Assembly (NCBI RefSeq): GCF_040409955.1
Contig: NZ_CP123385.1
Span: forward strand, 913,501-977,500
Direction of reading: 5' to 3'
Length of the DNA: 64,000 bases
Source of the DNA: Salipiger sp. H15
GTDB lineage: Bacteria; Pseudomonadota; Alphaproteobacteria; Rhodobacterales; Rhodobacteraceae
Shown: piece by piece, positions 54,278 to 63,982 of the stretch
Layout: every line of letters begins with the position of its first letter
Numbering within the stretch: the first letter of the stretch is position 1
Made by a program: the position numbers and the translations under genes
Notes under the pieces: generated by a model
The model's input: only the letters and a program-made list of their open reading frames with translations
The model's database searches: none
Told to the model about the DNA's origin: nothing

Positions 54278-54526
54278 TCAGGTGGCCTGGCGCTCTTCGC
54301 GCTCCATCTGCTCGAGCATCTTGCGCGCCTTGGGGCAGTGCAGGCGGTCGCGCAGCGGGCTGTCGGGATCGACCTCCTGCTTGCAGACCACGCAGCGGTC
54401 GGCCCCGGCGATGGCGTTGAGCCCGCCGCAGCTGCCCTTGATCGTCCGCCCGTTGAGAATGACGCCGAGCGCCATGCCCAGCATCACGATCATCAGAAGT
54501 CCGAAGGCGAGAACGAAGGTCGACAT
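54278..54526 (-). CDS. nqrM: Na+-NQR maturation factor NqrM
   Basis: The 82-residue protein has one N-terminal membrane segment (about 4-24) and four cysteines, C33, C45, C48 and C64, the pattern of NqrM (formerly DUF539). NqrM delivers or assembles the iron centre between NqrD and NqrE. It follows apbE by 40 bases on the minus strand, and the two are divergent from nqrABCDEF. Confidence 0.9.
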   Translation of the reverse strand: MSTFVLAFGLLMIVMLGMALGVILNGRTIKGSCGGLNAIAGADRCVVCKQEVDPDSPLRDRLHCPKARKMLEQMEREERQAT

Positions 54527-54566
54527 GTCGAAACCTCCCTTTCAGCGGTTGCGCGGCCCGAGAGAC

Positions 54567-55595
54567 TCAGGCCTGCAGCGCGGTGAAGCGGTCGCTGGCC
54601 GTGAGCTTGAAGCCCTTGTCGCCTGCCTTGCCGGTGCGTTCAATGAAGAGCGCCGCCATGTCACGCTGATTTGCGAGTTCGAGACCACGCTCGGCACCGA
54701 GCACCAGCAGGGCGGTCGCCCAGGCGTCGGCCAGCATGGCGTTCTCGGTCATCACGGTCACCGAGGCGGTGTTGTGGGTGACCGGGCGGCCGGTGGTGGC
54801 GTCGATGATGTGCGAGTAGCGCTTGCCTTCGTAGTCGAAGAAGTTGCGGTAGTCGCCCGAGGTCGCCATGCCCATGTCGGACACGGCCACGACCTGCTGC
54901 ACGCCGCGGTCGAAGGCTTCCGGCGTCTCGATGCCGATGCGCCATGCCTGGCCGTCGGGGTTCTTGCCGGCGGTGTAGAGATCGCCGCCGATCTCGACCA
55001 TGTAGTCGGTGATGCCGAAGCCGGCGAGGGTGCGCGCGACCTGGTCGATGCCGAAGCCCTTGCCGATGGCCGAGAGGTAGACTTCCGCCTCGGGGCGCAT
55101 CTTCTGCAGCGCGCGGTCCGCAACGCCCACCGACTGCGACTGGCCGCAGCAGGCCAGCGCCTGCGCGACTTCGGCGTCGCTCGGCATGTCGCTGCGGGTC
55201 TTGCCCGAGCCGAAGCCCCAGAGGTCGATCAGCGGGCCGACGGTGACGTCGAATCGGCCGTCGGTGGCCGCGTTGATCTCGTGCGCCGCGGTCATCACGT
55301 GCGCGACCTCGGGCGAGACGGCGAAACGGTCGGTCGCCCCGGCGGCGTTGAAGCGCGAGATCTCCGAGCCGGCATCCCAGTTCGACATCTGCGCGGTCAC
55401 CTGCGACAGGCTCGCGTTCACGGCCTGCTGCAGCTCGGCCTTGTCGATCTTGTTGGTGTGGTCGATCGCGGCGATCGAATAGCTCGTGCCCATGGTCAGG
55501 CCTGCGAGCTCGATGACGGACCACCCTTTCTTGCACGCCGCCAGGGCGAAAGGCATCACGAGGAAGCTACGGCGAGAAAAGGTAAGAGGGTTCAT
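54567..55595 (-). CDS. apbE: FAD:protein FMN transferase ApbE (Tat lipoprotein)
   Basis: The 342-residue enzyme attaches FMN covalently to threonines of NqrB and NqrC in the periplasm. The N-terminus has a twin-arginine motif SRRSFL (7-12) and a lipobox LAAC with C21, so it is probably a Tat-exported lipoprotein. Further motifs are MGTSYSI, SAIGKGFGIDQVA, EIGGDLYTAG and TENAMLADAWATALLVLG. The ATG at 55595 gives this signal; longer frames upstream add no plausible signal. Confidence 0.9.
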   Translation of the reverse strand: MNPLTFSRRSFLVMPFALAACKKGWSVIELAGLTMGTSYSIAAIDHTNKIDKAELQQAVNASLSQVTAQMSNWDAGSEISRFNAAGATDRFAVSPEVAHVMTAAHEINAATDGRFDVTVGPLIDLWGFGSGKTRSDMPSDAEVAQALACCGQSQSVGVADRALQKMRPEAEVYLSAIGKGFGIDQVARTLAGFGITDYMVEIGGDLYTAGKNPDGQAWRIGIETPEAFDRGVQQVVAVSDMGMATSGDYRNFFDYEGKRYSHIIDATTGRPVTHNTASVTVMTENAMLADAWATALLVLGAERGLELANQRDMAALFIERTGKAGDKGFKLTASDRFTALQA

Positions 55596-55759
55596 CCGGT
55601 ATCTCCGCAGGAAGCTGTAGGGTCGACGATGAGACAAACGGCTTCTGAGCCGTTTTGGCGGGTGATTCAACATTAAATTCGAAACTTTCTCGTCAAACTC
55701 TTCCAAACTGCGGCGTTGCGGCGCATAAGGCTGCCGGAAAAAGGACAGGACGAAGCGAC

Positions 55760-57103
55760 GTGCAGCAATATACGTTGAGAAAAGGTCTCGATGTCCCGGT
55801 GCTGGGGACACCCGAAGGCGGAATCGAAGACGGTGCAGCGGTCCGGACCGTTGCGGTTCTGGGGCAGGATTACATCGGCTTGAAGCCGAGAATCGTGGTG
55901 CAGGAAGGCGATGTCGTCGCCGCCGGCGCGCCGATTCTGGCCCACAAGGATACGCCCGAGGTTCAGGTCACCGCGCCGGTTTCGGGGCGAATCAAGGCGG
56001 TCAACCGCGGCCCGCGCCGCGTGCTGATCAGCATCGAGATCGAGGTCGACCCGAGCGCCGCCGAGCCCATGGACTTCACGTCCGTCGGCGACGCGACCAC
56101 CACCGCGGGCCTCATCGCCAAGCTCTGCGCCTCCGGCCTCTGGACCTCGTTCCGCACCCGTCCCTACTCGAAGGTGCCGGCGCCCGAGAGCAAGCCTGCC
56201 GCGATCTTCGTCACCGCGATGGACAGCGAGCCGCTCTGCGGCGACGCCGCCACGATCATCGCCGAGGATGCCGGTGCCTTCACCCGCGGCCTGCAGGCGC
56301 TGCCGCTGCTGACCGAGGGCAAGGTGTACCTCTGCCAGAAGATCGGCGCGGATATGCCCGGCGCCGACCTGCCCGGCATCACCGCCGCGGGCTTCTCGGG
56401 GCCGCACCCGGCGGGCCTTGCCGGCACGCACATGCATTTCCTCGAGCCGCCCTCGGCCGCGAAGACCGTCTGGAGCATTGGCTACCATGACGTGATCGCG
56501 ATCGGGAAACTGCTCGAGACCGGGCGTCTGGACGCCAAGCGCATCATCGCCCTGTCCGGCCCGATGTGCAGCCGTCCGCGCCTCGTGCGTACGCTCGCTG
56601 GGGCCTCGATGGAGGATCTCTGCGCCGAGGACCTCAAGGGCGGCACGCCCGTCCGCGTCATCTCTGGCTCGATCCTCAGCGGCCGCATGGGGGCGGGTCA
56701 GACCGGCTTCCTTGGCCGCTACGCGCGCCAGATCACCCTGATCGAGGAAGACAAGAAGCAGATCCCGATGGGCTGGATCCGCCCGATGGGCTCGAAGTTC
56801 GCGGTGCAGCCGGTGCTCGGCTCGGCCTTCACCAAGAAGCTCTACGCGCTCACGTCGAACCTCAACGGCGGCCGCCGCGCCATGGTGCCGCTCGGCACCT
56901 TCGAGGAGCTGATGCCGCAGGACTACCTGCCGACGCAGCTTCTGCGCGCGCTGCTGGTGATGGACACCGACACGGCACAGGCGCTGGGTGCGCTGGAGCT
57001 GGACGAGGAGGACCTCGGCCTCTGCGGTTTCGCCTGCCCGGCCAAGTACGAATACGGCATCGCCCTTCGCGACAGCCTCAGCAAGATCGAAAAGGAGGGC
57101 TAA
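55760..57103 (+). CDS. nqrA: Na+-translocating NADH:quinone reductase subunit A
   Basis: The 447-residue NqrA starts at a GTG (55760) with AGGA 9 bases upstream; this gives the usual length of 446-447 and the family N-terminus (QQYTLRKGLDVPVLGTPE). Motifs GLKPRIVVQEGDVVAAGAPI, GPHPAGLAGTHMHFLEP and GMWIRPM-like QIPMGWIRPMGSKF are typical. NqrA is the peripheral quinone-site subunit. It is the first gene of nqrABCDEF. Confidence 0.93.
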   Translation: MQQYTLRKGLDVPVLGTPEGGIEDGAAVRTVAVLGQDYIGLKPRIVVQEGDVVAAGAPILAHKDTPEVQVTAPVSGRIKAVNRGPRRVLISIEIEVDPSAAEPMDFTSVGDATTTAGLIAKLCASGLWTSFRTRPYSKVPAPESKPAAIFVTAMDSEPLCGDAATIIAEDAGAFTRGLQALPLLTEGKVYLCQKIGADMPGADLPGITAAGFSGPHPAGLAGTHMHFLEPPSAAKTVWSIGYHDVIAIGKLLETGRLDAKRIIALSGPMCSRPRLVRTLAGASMEDLCAEDLKGGTPVRVISGSILSGRMGAGQTGFLGRYARQITLIEEDKKQIPMGWIRPMGSKFAVQPVLGSAFTKKLYALTSNLNGGRRAMVPLGTFEELMPQDYLPTQLLRALLVMDTDTAQALGALELDEEDLGLCGFACPAKYEYGIALRDSLSKIEKEG

Positions 57104-57107
57104 GACC

Positions 57108-58307
57108 TTGGGTCTGCGCAATTTCTTCGATCGGATCGAGCCCCAATTCCTGAAGGGCGGCAGGTTCGAGAAATACTTCCCCATCTACGAGATGGTGGAG
57201 AGCTTCATCTACACCCCGAAGACCGTGACCACCGTCGCGCCCCATGCCCGCTCGTACATCGACATGAAGCGGATCATGACCTACGTGGTGCTGGCGACGA
57301 TCCCCTGCGTCCTCTTCGGCATGTACAACACCGGCCTGCAGACCAACCTCGCGATCGCCGAATACGGCGCCTCGGGCTGGCGCGCGGCGATCATCGACGG
57401 GCTCGGCATCGGCTTCAACGCCGCCAACCCGATCGCCAACATCCTGCACGGGCTGCTCTATTTCCTGCCGATCTACATCGTGACGCTGGTTGCGGGCGGC
57501 ATCTTCGAGGTGATCTTCGCGGTGATCCGTCGCCACGAGGTGAACGAGGGCTTCCTCGTGACCTCGATGCTCTACACGCTGATCATGCCCGCCACCGCGC
57601 CGCTCTGGCAGGTCGCGCTCGGCATCATCTTCGGCGTGGTGATCGGCAAGGAAGTCTTTGGCGGCACTGGCAAGAACTTCCTCAACCCGGCGCTGGTCGG
57701 CCGTGCCTTCCTCTACTTCGCCTACCCGGCGCAGATGTCCGGTGACAGCGTCTGGACCCCGGTCGACGGCTTCTCGGGCGCGACCGCGCTGGCCATCGGC
57801 GCCAGCGAAGGCGCCGCCGCGCTGCCGCAGCACGGCATCAGCTGGATGGACGCCTTCGTCGGCACGATCCAGGGCTCGTTCGGCGAGACCTCGACCATCG
57901 CCTGCCTGCTGGGCCTTGCCTTCCTGCTGGCCACGAAGATCGCCAACTGGCGCCTGATCGTCGGCTGCCTTGCGGGGATGATCGGCTTCTCGTCGCTGCT
58001 GAACGTCATCGGCTCGGACACCAACCCGATGTTCGCCATGCCCTGGTACTGGCACCTGGTGATCGGCGGCTACGCCTTCGGCCTCGTCTTCATGGTGACC
58101 GAGCCCGTCTCGGCCAGCCACACCAACGTCGGCCGCTACATCTACGGCGCGCTCATCGGTTTCATGGTCGTGATGATCCGTGTGATCAACCCGGCCTTCC
58201 CGGAAGGCATGATGCTGGCAATCCTGTTCGGCAACGTCTTCGCGCCGCTGATCGACTACTTCGTCGTCCAGGCCAACATCAAGCGGAGGGCCAAGCGCAA
58301 TGTCTGA
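57108..58307 (+). CDS. nqrB: Na+-translocating NADH:quinone reductase subunit B
   Basis: The 399-residue membrane subunit starts at a TTG (57108) with AAAGGAGGG 8 bases upstream; no ATG fits. It has about ten membrane segments and SGAT at 223-226, whose T226 matches the covalent FMN threonine of Vibrio NqrB. The sequence GKNFLNPALVGRAFLYFAYP is family-typical. It carries riboflavin/FMN and the Na+ path. It overlaps nqrC by 8 bases. Confidence 0.93.
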   Translation: MGLRNFFDRIEPQFLKGGRFEKYFPIYEMVESFIYTPKTVTTVAPHARSYIDMKRIMTYVVLATIPCVLFGMYNTGLQTNLAIAEYGASGWRAAIIDGLGIGFNAANPIANILHGLLYFLPIYIVTLVAGGIFEVIFAVIRRHEVNEGFLVTSMLYTLIMPATAPLWQVALGIIFGVVIGKEVFGGTGKNFLNPALVGRAFLYFAYPAQMSGDSVWTPVDGFSGATALAIGASEGAAALPQHGISWMDAFVGTIQGSFGETSTIACLLGLAFLLATKIANWRLIVGCLAGMIGFSSLLNVIGSDTNPMFAMPWYWHLVIGGYAFGLVFMVTEPVSASHTNVGRYIYGALIGFMVVMIRVINPAFPEGMMLAILFGNVFAPLIDYFVVQANIKRRAKRNV

Positions 58308-59109
58308 CACCAACGCAAGCAAGGGCTTCGTCCGCCGCTTCCTCGACATGCCGCCGGATTCCACCGTCAAGACGGTGACCGTGGCGGTGGTGCTCTGCCT
58401 CCTGGCCTCGATGGTCGTGTCGGCGGCGGCAGTGTCGCTGCGCCCGGTGCAGGACGCCAACAAGCTGCGCGACAAGCAGATGAACGTGCTTGAAGTGGCG
58501 GGCGTCTACGAACCCGGCATGAACGTGGCCGAGGCCTTCAAGGACTTCGAGCCGCACGTTCTGGAACTGGCCACCGGCGAGTTCACCGACAAGTACGACG
58601 TCGCGACCTTCGAGGAGCTGGCGGCCTCCGGCGACCCGGCGATCGTGCGCGCGCTCGACGAGGACCCGGCGGGTCTCGGCGGCAAGCAGCAGATCTTCCA
58701 GACGGTCTACATCCTGCGCGACGCGAACGGCGCGATCGACAAGGCGGTGCTGCCGATCGAGGGCTATGGCCTCTGGTCCACGCTCTACGGCTTCATCGCG
58801 CTGGAAGAGAACGGCAACGACATCTACGGCCTGCAGTTCTACCAGCAGGGCGAGACCCCCGGCCTTGGGGCCGAGGTGGACAACCCGCGCTGGAAGGCGC
58901 TCTGGAACGGCAAGAAGCTGCGTGACGAAGACGGCACGCTGCAGATCACCGTCGCCAAGCAGGCGCCCGCCGCCGGCCAGGACTACTATATCGACGCGCT
59001 GGCCGGGGCGACCCTGACCTCGCGCGGTGTCGACAACCTTGTCCGCTTCTGGATGGGTGAACAGGGCTACGGCCCGTTCCTCGAGCGGCTTAAGGCAGGA
59101 GAGATCTGA
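58300..59109 (+). CDS. nqrC: Na+-translocating NADH:quinone reductase subunit C
   Basis: The 269-residue subunit has one membrane helix (about 24-46) and a periplasmic FMN-binding domain. The flavinylation motif is [10 protein letters not shown], with T238 as acceptor; the position before GAT is alanine where serine is usual in Vibrio-type Nqr[14 protein letters not shown] and [10 protein letters not shown] are conserved. It overlaps nqrB by 8 bases and nqrD by one base. Confidence 0.92.
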   Translation: MSDTNASKGFVRRFLDMPPDSTVKTVTVAVVLCLLASMVVSAAAVSLRPVQDANKLRDKQMNVLEVAGVYEPGMNVAEAFKDFEPHVLELATGEFTDKYDVATFEELAASGDPAIVRALDEDPAGLGGKQQIFQTVYILRDANGAIDKAVLPIEGYGLWSTLYGFIALEENGNDIYGLQFYQQGETPGLGAEVDNPRWKALWNGKKLRDEDGTLQITVAKQAPAAGQDYYIDALAGATLTSRGVDNLVRFWMGEQGYGPFLERLKAGEI

Positions 59110-59765
59110 TGGCCCAGCAGACCCGCAAATCGCAGCTCGTCGATCCCTTGATCGACAACAACCCGATCACCCTGCAGGTGCTGGGCATCTGTTCGGCGCT
59201 CGCGGTGACCTCCTCGCTGAAGGTGGCGCTGGTGATGGCCATCGCCGTGACGCTGGTGACCGCCTTCTCGTCGATGTTCATCTCGATGCTGCGCAACCAG
59301 ATCCCGAGCTCGATCCGGATCATCGTGCAGATGGTCATCATCGCCTCGCTGGTGATCGTGGTGGACCAGCTGCTCAAGGCCTATGCCTACGAGATCTCGA
59401 AGACCCTGTCGGTCTTCGTCGGCCTGATCATCACGAACTGCATCGTGATGGGTCGCGCCGAGGCCTTCGCCATGAGCAATCCGCCGGTGGCGAGCTTCGT
59501 CGACGGCATCGGCAACGGCGCGGGCTATGGTCTGATCCTGATGGTCGTCGGCGTGATCCGCGAGCTCTTCGGCTCGGGCTCGCTGTTCGGCGTCACCATC
59601 CTGCCGACCGTCAACAACGGCGGCTGGTACGTGCCGAACGGCCTGCTGCTGCTGCCGCCCTCGGCCTTCTTCGTCATCGGCCTGCTGATCTGGGCGATCC
59701 GCACCTGGAAGCCCGGCCAGGTCGAAGAGCGTGAATACAAGATCCAGAGCGTGGAGGCGCACTGA
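59109..59765 (+). CDS. nqrD: Na+-translocating NADH:quinone reductase subunit D
   Basis: The 218-residue subunit has six membrane segments. [19 protein letters not shown] starts the family core, and [19 protein letters not shown] contains the cysteine that helps hold the iron centre shared with NqrE. It overlaps nqrC and nqrE by one base each. Confidence 0.93.
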   Translation: MAQQTRKSQLVDPLIDNNPITLQVLGICSALAVTSSLKVALVMAIAVTLVTAFSSMFISMLRNQIPSSIRIIVQMVIIASLVIVVDQLLKAYAYEISKTLSVFVGLIITNCIVMGRAEAFAMSNPPVASFVDGIGNGAGYGLILMVVGVIRELFGSGSLFGVTILPTVNNGGWYVPNGLLLLPPSAFFVIGLLIWAIRTWKPGQVEEREYKIQSVEAH

Positions 59766-60373
59766 TGGAAGGTCTCATCTCTCTCGCGGTCAAGGCGGTT
59801 TTCGTCGAGAACCTTGCCCTGTCCTTCTTCCTGGGGATGTGTACCTTCATCGCCGTGTCGAAGAAGATCTCGACCGCCATGGGTCTTGGCGTCTCGGTGA
59901 TGATCGTGCAGGCGATCACCGTGCCCGCCAACAACCTGATCCTGACCTACCTGCTGGCGCCCGGCGCGCTGGCATGGGCGGGCTTCCCGGACATCGACCT
60001 GACCTTCCTCGGCCTCATCTCCTACATCGGGGTGATCGCCGCGCTGGTGCAGATCCTCGAGATGGTGCTCGATAAGTACTTCCCGCCGCTCTACAACGCG
60101 CTCGGCGTCTACCTGCCGCTGATCACGGTGAACTGCGCCATCCTCGGTGGCTCGCTGTTCATGGTGGAACGGAACTACGACTTTGCCGAAAGCCTCACCT
60201 ACGGCGTGTCGTCCGGCTTCGGCTGGGCGCTGGCGATCACCGCGATGGCCGGTGTGCGCGAGAAGCTGAAGTACTCGGACATTCCCGTCGGTCTTCAGGG
60301 TCTTGGCATCACCTTCATCACCGCGGGCCTGATGGCCATGGCCTTCATGTCCTTCAGCGGCGTGAAACTCTGA
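59765..60373 (+). CDS. nqrE: Na+-translocating NADH:quinone reductase subunit E
   Basis: The 202-residue subunit has six membrane segments and mirrors NqrD. It has [24 protein letters not shown], with a cysteine near residue 26, and [22 protein letters not shown], with another near 120, the iron-centre ligands. It is 20 bases before nqrF. Confidence 0.93.
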   Translation: MEGLISLAVKAVFVENLALSFFLGMCTFIAVSKKISTAMGLGVSVMIVQAITVPANNLILTYLLAPGALAWAGFPDIDLTFLGLISYIGVIAALVQILEMVLDKYFPPLYNALGVYLPLITVNCAILGGSLFMVERNYDFAESLTYGVSSGFGWALAITAMAGVREKLKYSDIPVGLQGLGITFITAGLMAMAFMSFSGVKL

Positions 60374-60393
60374 GGCAGGAGGACTAGGAACAC

Positions 60394-61617
60394 ATGGAAA
60401 CTTTCAGCCTCGGCGTCATCCTCTTCACCCTGATCGTGATCGCGCTGGTGACCATCATCCTGATGGCGCGCGCACGTCTGGTGTCGACGGGCAACGTCAA
60501 CATCACCATCAACGGCGAGAAGACTATCTCGGTCCCGGCCGGCGGCAAGCTGCTGCAGACCCTCGCCGGCCAGAAGCTCTTCGTGCCCTCCGCCTGCGGC
60601 GGCGGCGGCACCTGCGCGCAGTGCCGGGTGCGGGTCCATTCGGGCGGCGGGTCGATCCTGCCCACCGAAGAGAGCCACATCACCAAGCGCGAGGCCGCCT
60701 GCGGCGACCGCCTGTCCTGCCAGGTCGCGGTCAAGCAGGACATGGAGATCGAGGTCCCCGAAGAGGTCTTCGGCGTGAAGAAGTGGGAATGCGAGGTCAT
60801 TTCCAACGAGAACGTCGCGACCTTCATCAAGGCGCTGGTCCTCAAGCTGCCGGAAGGCGAGAACGTCAACTTCCGCGCCGGTGGCTACATCCAGATCGAG
60901 GCCCCCGCGCACAAGCTGTCGTACAAGGAGTTCGACGTCGCCGAGGAATACCGGGGCGACTGGGACAAGTTCAACCTGTGGCAGTACGAGTCGACGGTCA
61001 CCGAGCCGATCGAACGCGCCTACTCCATGGCGAACTACCCCGAAGAGCGCGGCATCATCATGCTCAACGTCCGCGTGGCCTCGCCGCCCCCGGGCTCGAC
61101 CGGCATCCCCGCCGGGCAGATGTCCTCGTACATCTTCAACCTCAAGCCCGGTGACAAGGTCACCATCTCCGGCCCGTTCGGCGAGTTCTTCGCCCGCGAG
61201 ACCAAGAAGGAGATGGTCTTCATCGGCGGCGGCGCGGGCATGGCCCCGATGCGCTCGCACATCTTCGACCAGCTCAAGCGGCTCGAGAACCGCGACCGGA
61301 AGATCTCGTTCTGGTACGGCGCACGGTCCAAGCGCGAGATGTTCTTCGTCGAGGACTTCGACCAGCTGGCCAAGGAATTCGACAACTTCGAATGGCACGT
61401 CGCCCTCTCGGACGCGCTGCCCGAGGACGAGTGGAAGGGCTACACCGGCTTCATCCACAACGTGCTCTACAACGAGTACCTGAAGAACCACCCGGCGCCC
61501 GAGGACTGCGAGTTCTACATGTGCGGCCCGCCCATCATGAACCAGTCGGTGATCAACATGCTGCTGGAACTGGGCGTGGACCGCGAGGACATCATGCTCG
61601 ACGACTTCGGCGGCTGA
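60394..61617 (+). CDS. nqrF: Na+-translocating NADH:quinone reductase subunit F
   Basis: The 407-residue NADH-oxidising subunit has one N-terminal helix (about 5-25), a [2Fe-2S] domain with C68, C74, C77 and C109, an FAD domain ([29 protein letters not shown]) and an NADH domain ([33 protein letters not shown]). Cysteine spacing is that of Vibrio NqrF. It is the last gene, followed by a GC-rich terminator. Confidence 0.94.
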   Translation: METFSLGVILFTLIVIALVTIILMARARLVSTGNVNITINGEKTISVPAGGKLLQTLAGQKLFVPSACGGGGTCAQCRVRVHSGGGSILPTEESHITKREAACGDRLSCQVAVKQDMEIEVPEEVFGVKKWECEVISNENVATFIKALVLKLPEGENVNFRAGGYIQIEAPAHKLSYKEFDVAEEYRGDWDKFNLWQYESTVTEPIERAYSMANYPEERGIIMLNVRVASPPPGSTGIPAGQMSSYIFNLKPGDKVTISGPFGEFFARETKKEMVFIGGGAGMAPMRSHIFDQLKRLENRDRKISFWYGARSKREMFFVEDFDQLAKEFDNFEWHVALSDALPEDEWKGYTGFIHNVLYNEYLKNHPAPEDCEFYMCGPPIMNQSVINMLLELGVDREDIMLDDFGG

Positions 61618-61640
61618 GCCGGACGACGGACACGAAAAAA

Positions 61641-61658
61641 GGGGGGCCTCGGCCCCCC
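61641..61658. terminator. Terminator after nqrF
   Basis: GGGGGGCC (61641-61648) and GGCCCCCC (61651-61658) form a near-perfect hairpin (effective loop CTCG), flanked by six A on the left, which give a U-tract on the minus strand. It serves the convergent nqrF and cynS genes. Confidence 0.8.
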
Positions 61659-61694
61659 TTCCTGCATCCGGTCGTCCGCCGAGGCTGGTGCGCC

Positions 61695-62162
61695 TCACCA
61701 GGCGTTGTAGCCGAGGTACTTGCCGGACATCTCGATCTTCACCCGGTCGCCCTTCTCGTGCGGCACACGGGTCACCTCCATGTCGAAGTCGATCGCCGAC
61801 ATGATGCCGTCGCCGAACTCCTCGTGGATCAGCGCCTTGATGGTCGGCCCGTAGACGCCGACGATCTCGTAGAGCCGGTAGATGCAGGGATCGGTGGGCA
61901 CGGTCTGGCTCCAGACCTTGGTCGGGCTCTCGGCCAGCACCTCACCCGCTTCCTCGGGAAGCTCGAGCAGTGCCACCAGCGCGGCGGCCTTGGCGGGGGG
62001 CATGGCGTTCATGCCCACGCAGGCGGAATGGGTCCAGACCGGCGACATGCCGATGGCCCCGGCGATGCCCTCCCAGCTGAGGCCGGCGCGCTTCTTGGCG
62101 GCGAGGATCAGCGCCGCGACATCGTCCTTGGTCAGATCCTGCGGAATGAGTGCGTCCTTCAT
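61695..62162 (-). CDS. cynS: Cyanase (cyanate hydratase)
   Basis: The 155-residue protein matches cyanases in length and sequence; R96, E99 and S122 (YRLYEIVG and GIMSAIDFD) fall on the numbers of the E. coli catalytic residues. It turns cyanate and bicarbonate into ammonia and CO2, as a decamer in the cytoplasm. It follows the phosphatase-kinase fusion by 26 bases with GAAAGGAG before the ATG, so it is probably in the same transcript. Uses are detoxification or nitrogen supply. Confidence 0.94.
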   Translation of the reverse strand: MKDALIPQDLTKDDVAALILAAKKRAGLSWEGIAGAIGMSPVWTHSACVGMNAMPPAKAAALVALLELPEEAGEVLAESPTKVWSQTVPTDPCIYRLYEIVGVYGPTIKALIHEEFGDGIMSAIDFDMEVTRVPHEKGDRVKIEMSGKYLGYNAW

Positions 62163-62188
62163 GGCAGTTCTCCTTTCGGGGGTGAGGG

Positions 62189-63910
62189 TCAGCCGCCCAG
62201 ATGCGCGGCAAGGATCAGGCAGAGCGCGGCGAGGATCGCGGAGGTCGCTTGCCAGAAACGGACGGGATTGCGGGCCGCCAGCGGGCGGCGGTGCGCCGCC
62301 TGCCAGCCGGGCGAGGGGCGGCGGAGGCTCGCGAGGAACTCGGACAATGCATCAGGGCGGCGCAGCGGGTCGGGATGCAGCGCGCGCTGCAGCGCCTCGT
62401 CCATCCAAAGCGGCACGCCGCTGGTCTCGTCACTGGCCGAGCGGTAGGCGAGCCGCATCTGGTCGCGACGCGAGGCCACTCTGGCCACCTGCGTGCCATA
62501 GGGAAGCACACCGGTCAGCATCTCGTAGGCGATCACCGCCAGCGCGAACATGTCCGACCGCCAGCTGACCACGTCGCCCGACAGGTACTCGGGCGCGGTG
62601 TACTGGTATGTGCCGGGCATCTCTCCCAGCAGGCCGGGTGTCGCCTCCTCCACCCCGGCCACGGCGACCGAGCCGAAGTCGATGATCCGCACCGTGCCGT
62701 CGCCGTCGATCAGCAGGTTCTCGGGGCGGATGTCCTGGTGGATCATCTCGCGGCGGTGGAGGGCGCGCAGCCCGTCCGCCACTTGCGTGACGATGCCGCG
62801 CACCTCGTCCAGCGAGGGCTTCGGGTGGTCGGTCATCCACTGGCGCAGGGTGACGCCCTCGACAAACTCGGTGACGCCGTAGAGCGCGCTGCGTGGGCCG
62901 GGCAGGGGGGCGGCGCGCAGCACGTGCGGGCTGTCGATCCGCCGCGCCACCCAGTCCTCGAGCAGGAAGCGTCGGCGGGCGTCCGCGCTCTCGGCGATCT
63001 CGGAGGCGGGGATCTTCAGCGCCACCTTCGCCCCGTCCGGTGCGGCGGCAAGGAAGACATGGCTGCGCGGCGAGTGGTGCAGCGCGCGCAGGATGCGGAA
63101 GCCGTCGATCTCGTCCCCGGGCCTCGGCAGGGGCGGCACCGGCAGGACGGTGGCCTCGGCGCCGAGCGCGGCGCTGCCGGGCTCGGGCAGGGCGTCGACG
63201 CGCAGCACCTGCGCTGTCAGGTTGTCGCGGCTGCCGCGCTGGAGGGCAAGGCCGACGAGATGCTCGGCCACGGCGTCGAGATCGGGCGTCCGGTCGAGCG
63301 CCGCGCGCAGGTCGCGCCCGGTGATATGGGCGTGCACCCCGTCTGTGGTCAGCAGGAAGACGTCGCCCGACTGCAGCGCCACGCGGCGGTGGTCGAGCCG
63401 CAGCTCGGCCGAGACTCCCATCGCGCGCGACAGCATCCCGCCGCTCACGTGGTCCTCGGTCAGCGGCTCGAGGCTGTCGCCGGCAAGGCGCGAGATCCGG
63501 CTGTCTCCGACGTGGAAGAGATGCGCCTCGCGCCCCTTCAGCACCATCGCCGAGAGGGTGCAGACGAAGCCGCGGTCGGGATCGCCCGGCGCCACGGCGC
63601 GGCTCTGCCCGTGGAGCCAGGCATTGGTCGCCGCGATCACCCGCCCGGCGGCGGTCTGCACGGTCCAGCTCTCGGGCGTGTCGTAATAGTCGGTGACCAG
63701 CGCGGCGACGGCCATCTCGGCGGCGGTGCGGGCGTGCGGGCTGGTCGAGATGCCGTCCGCCAGCGCCACCACCGCGCCCTTCAGCGCCAGCTGCGTGCCG
63801 CCGGGCAGCAGCGCGCCGTGGAAGTCCTGCATCTGCGGCTTCATGCCCTGCCGGGCATGCTGGCCGAGCGACAGGTGCAGGGTCTGGGGCAGGGCGGTGT
63901 CTCTGGGCAT
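62189..63910 (-). CDS. PP2C-type phosphatase fused to a Ser/Thr protein kinase, C-terminal membrane anchor
   Basis: The 573-residue protein has a PP2C domain (about 10-238) with metal-site aspartates D29, D52 (LADGIS), D136 (VGDSRI), D190 (TTDGV) and D229 (SRDN), then a kinase domain (about 268-530) with K299, HQD at 391-393, N398, DFG at 411-413 and APE at 439-441, then one membrane helix (about 555-570). The glycine loop is degenerate and HRD reads HQD, but the catalytic aspartate is present. Both enzymes look active. Such fusions often sit beside nitrite/cyanate transport genes, and a role in tuning nitrogen uptake is inferred. Confidence 0.87.
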   Translation of the reverse strand: MPRDTALPQTLHLSLGQHARQGMKPQMQDFHGALLPGGTQLALKGAVVALADGISTSPHARTAAEMAVAALVTDYYDTPESWTVQTAAGRVIAATNAWLHGQSRAVAPGDPDRGFVCTLSAMVLKGREAHLFHVGDSRISRLAGDSLEPLTEDHVSGGMLSRAMGVSAELRLDHRRVALQSGDVFLLTTDGVHAHITGRDLRAALDRTPDLDAVAEHLVGLALQRGSRDNLTAQVLRVDALPEPGSAALGAEATVLPVPPLPRPGDEIDGFRILRALHHSPRSHVFLAAAPDGAKVALKIPASEIAESADARRRFLLEDWVARRIDSPHVLRAAPLPGPRSALYGVTEFVEGVTLRQWMTDHPKPSLDEVRGIVTQVADGLRALHRREMIHQDIRPENLLIDGDGTVRIIDFGSVAVAGVEEATPGLLGEMPGTYQYTAPEYLSGDVVSWRSDMFALAVIAYEMLTGVLPYGTQVARVASRRDQMRLAYRSASDETSGVPLWMDEALQRALHPDPLRRPDALSEFLASLRRPSPGWQAAHRRPLAARNPVRFWQATSAILAALCLILAAHLGG

Positions 63911-63958
63911 CTCGGGCTCCGGTCCGGCGCGGGGTCTGGAAAAGGCACAAACGAAAAG

Positions 63959-63982
63959 GGGCCCCGCGCGGTGGCGGGGCCC
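63959..63982 (-). terminator. Terminator upstream of the phosphatase-kinase gene
   Basis: GGGCCCCGC (63959-63967) pairs with GCGGGGCCC (63974-63982) over 6 bases, and on the minus strand it is followed by TTTTCGTTT. It would end a transcript coming from beyond the right edge, or attenuate entry into this operon. Confidence 0.65.
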
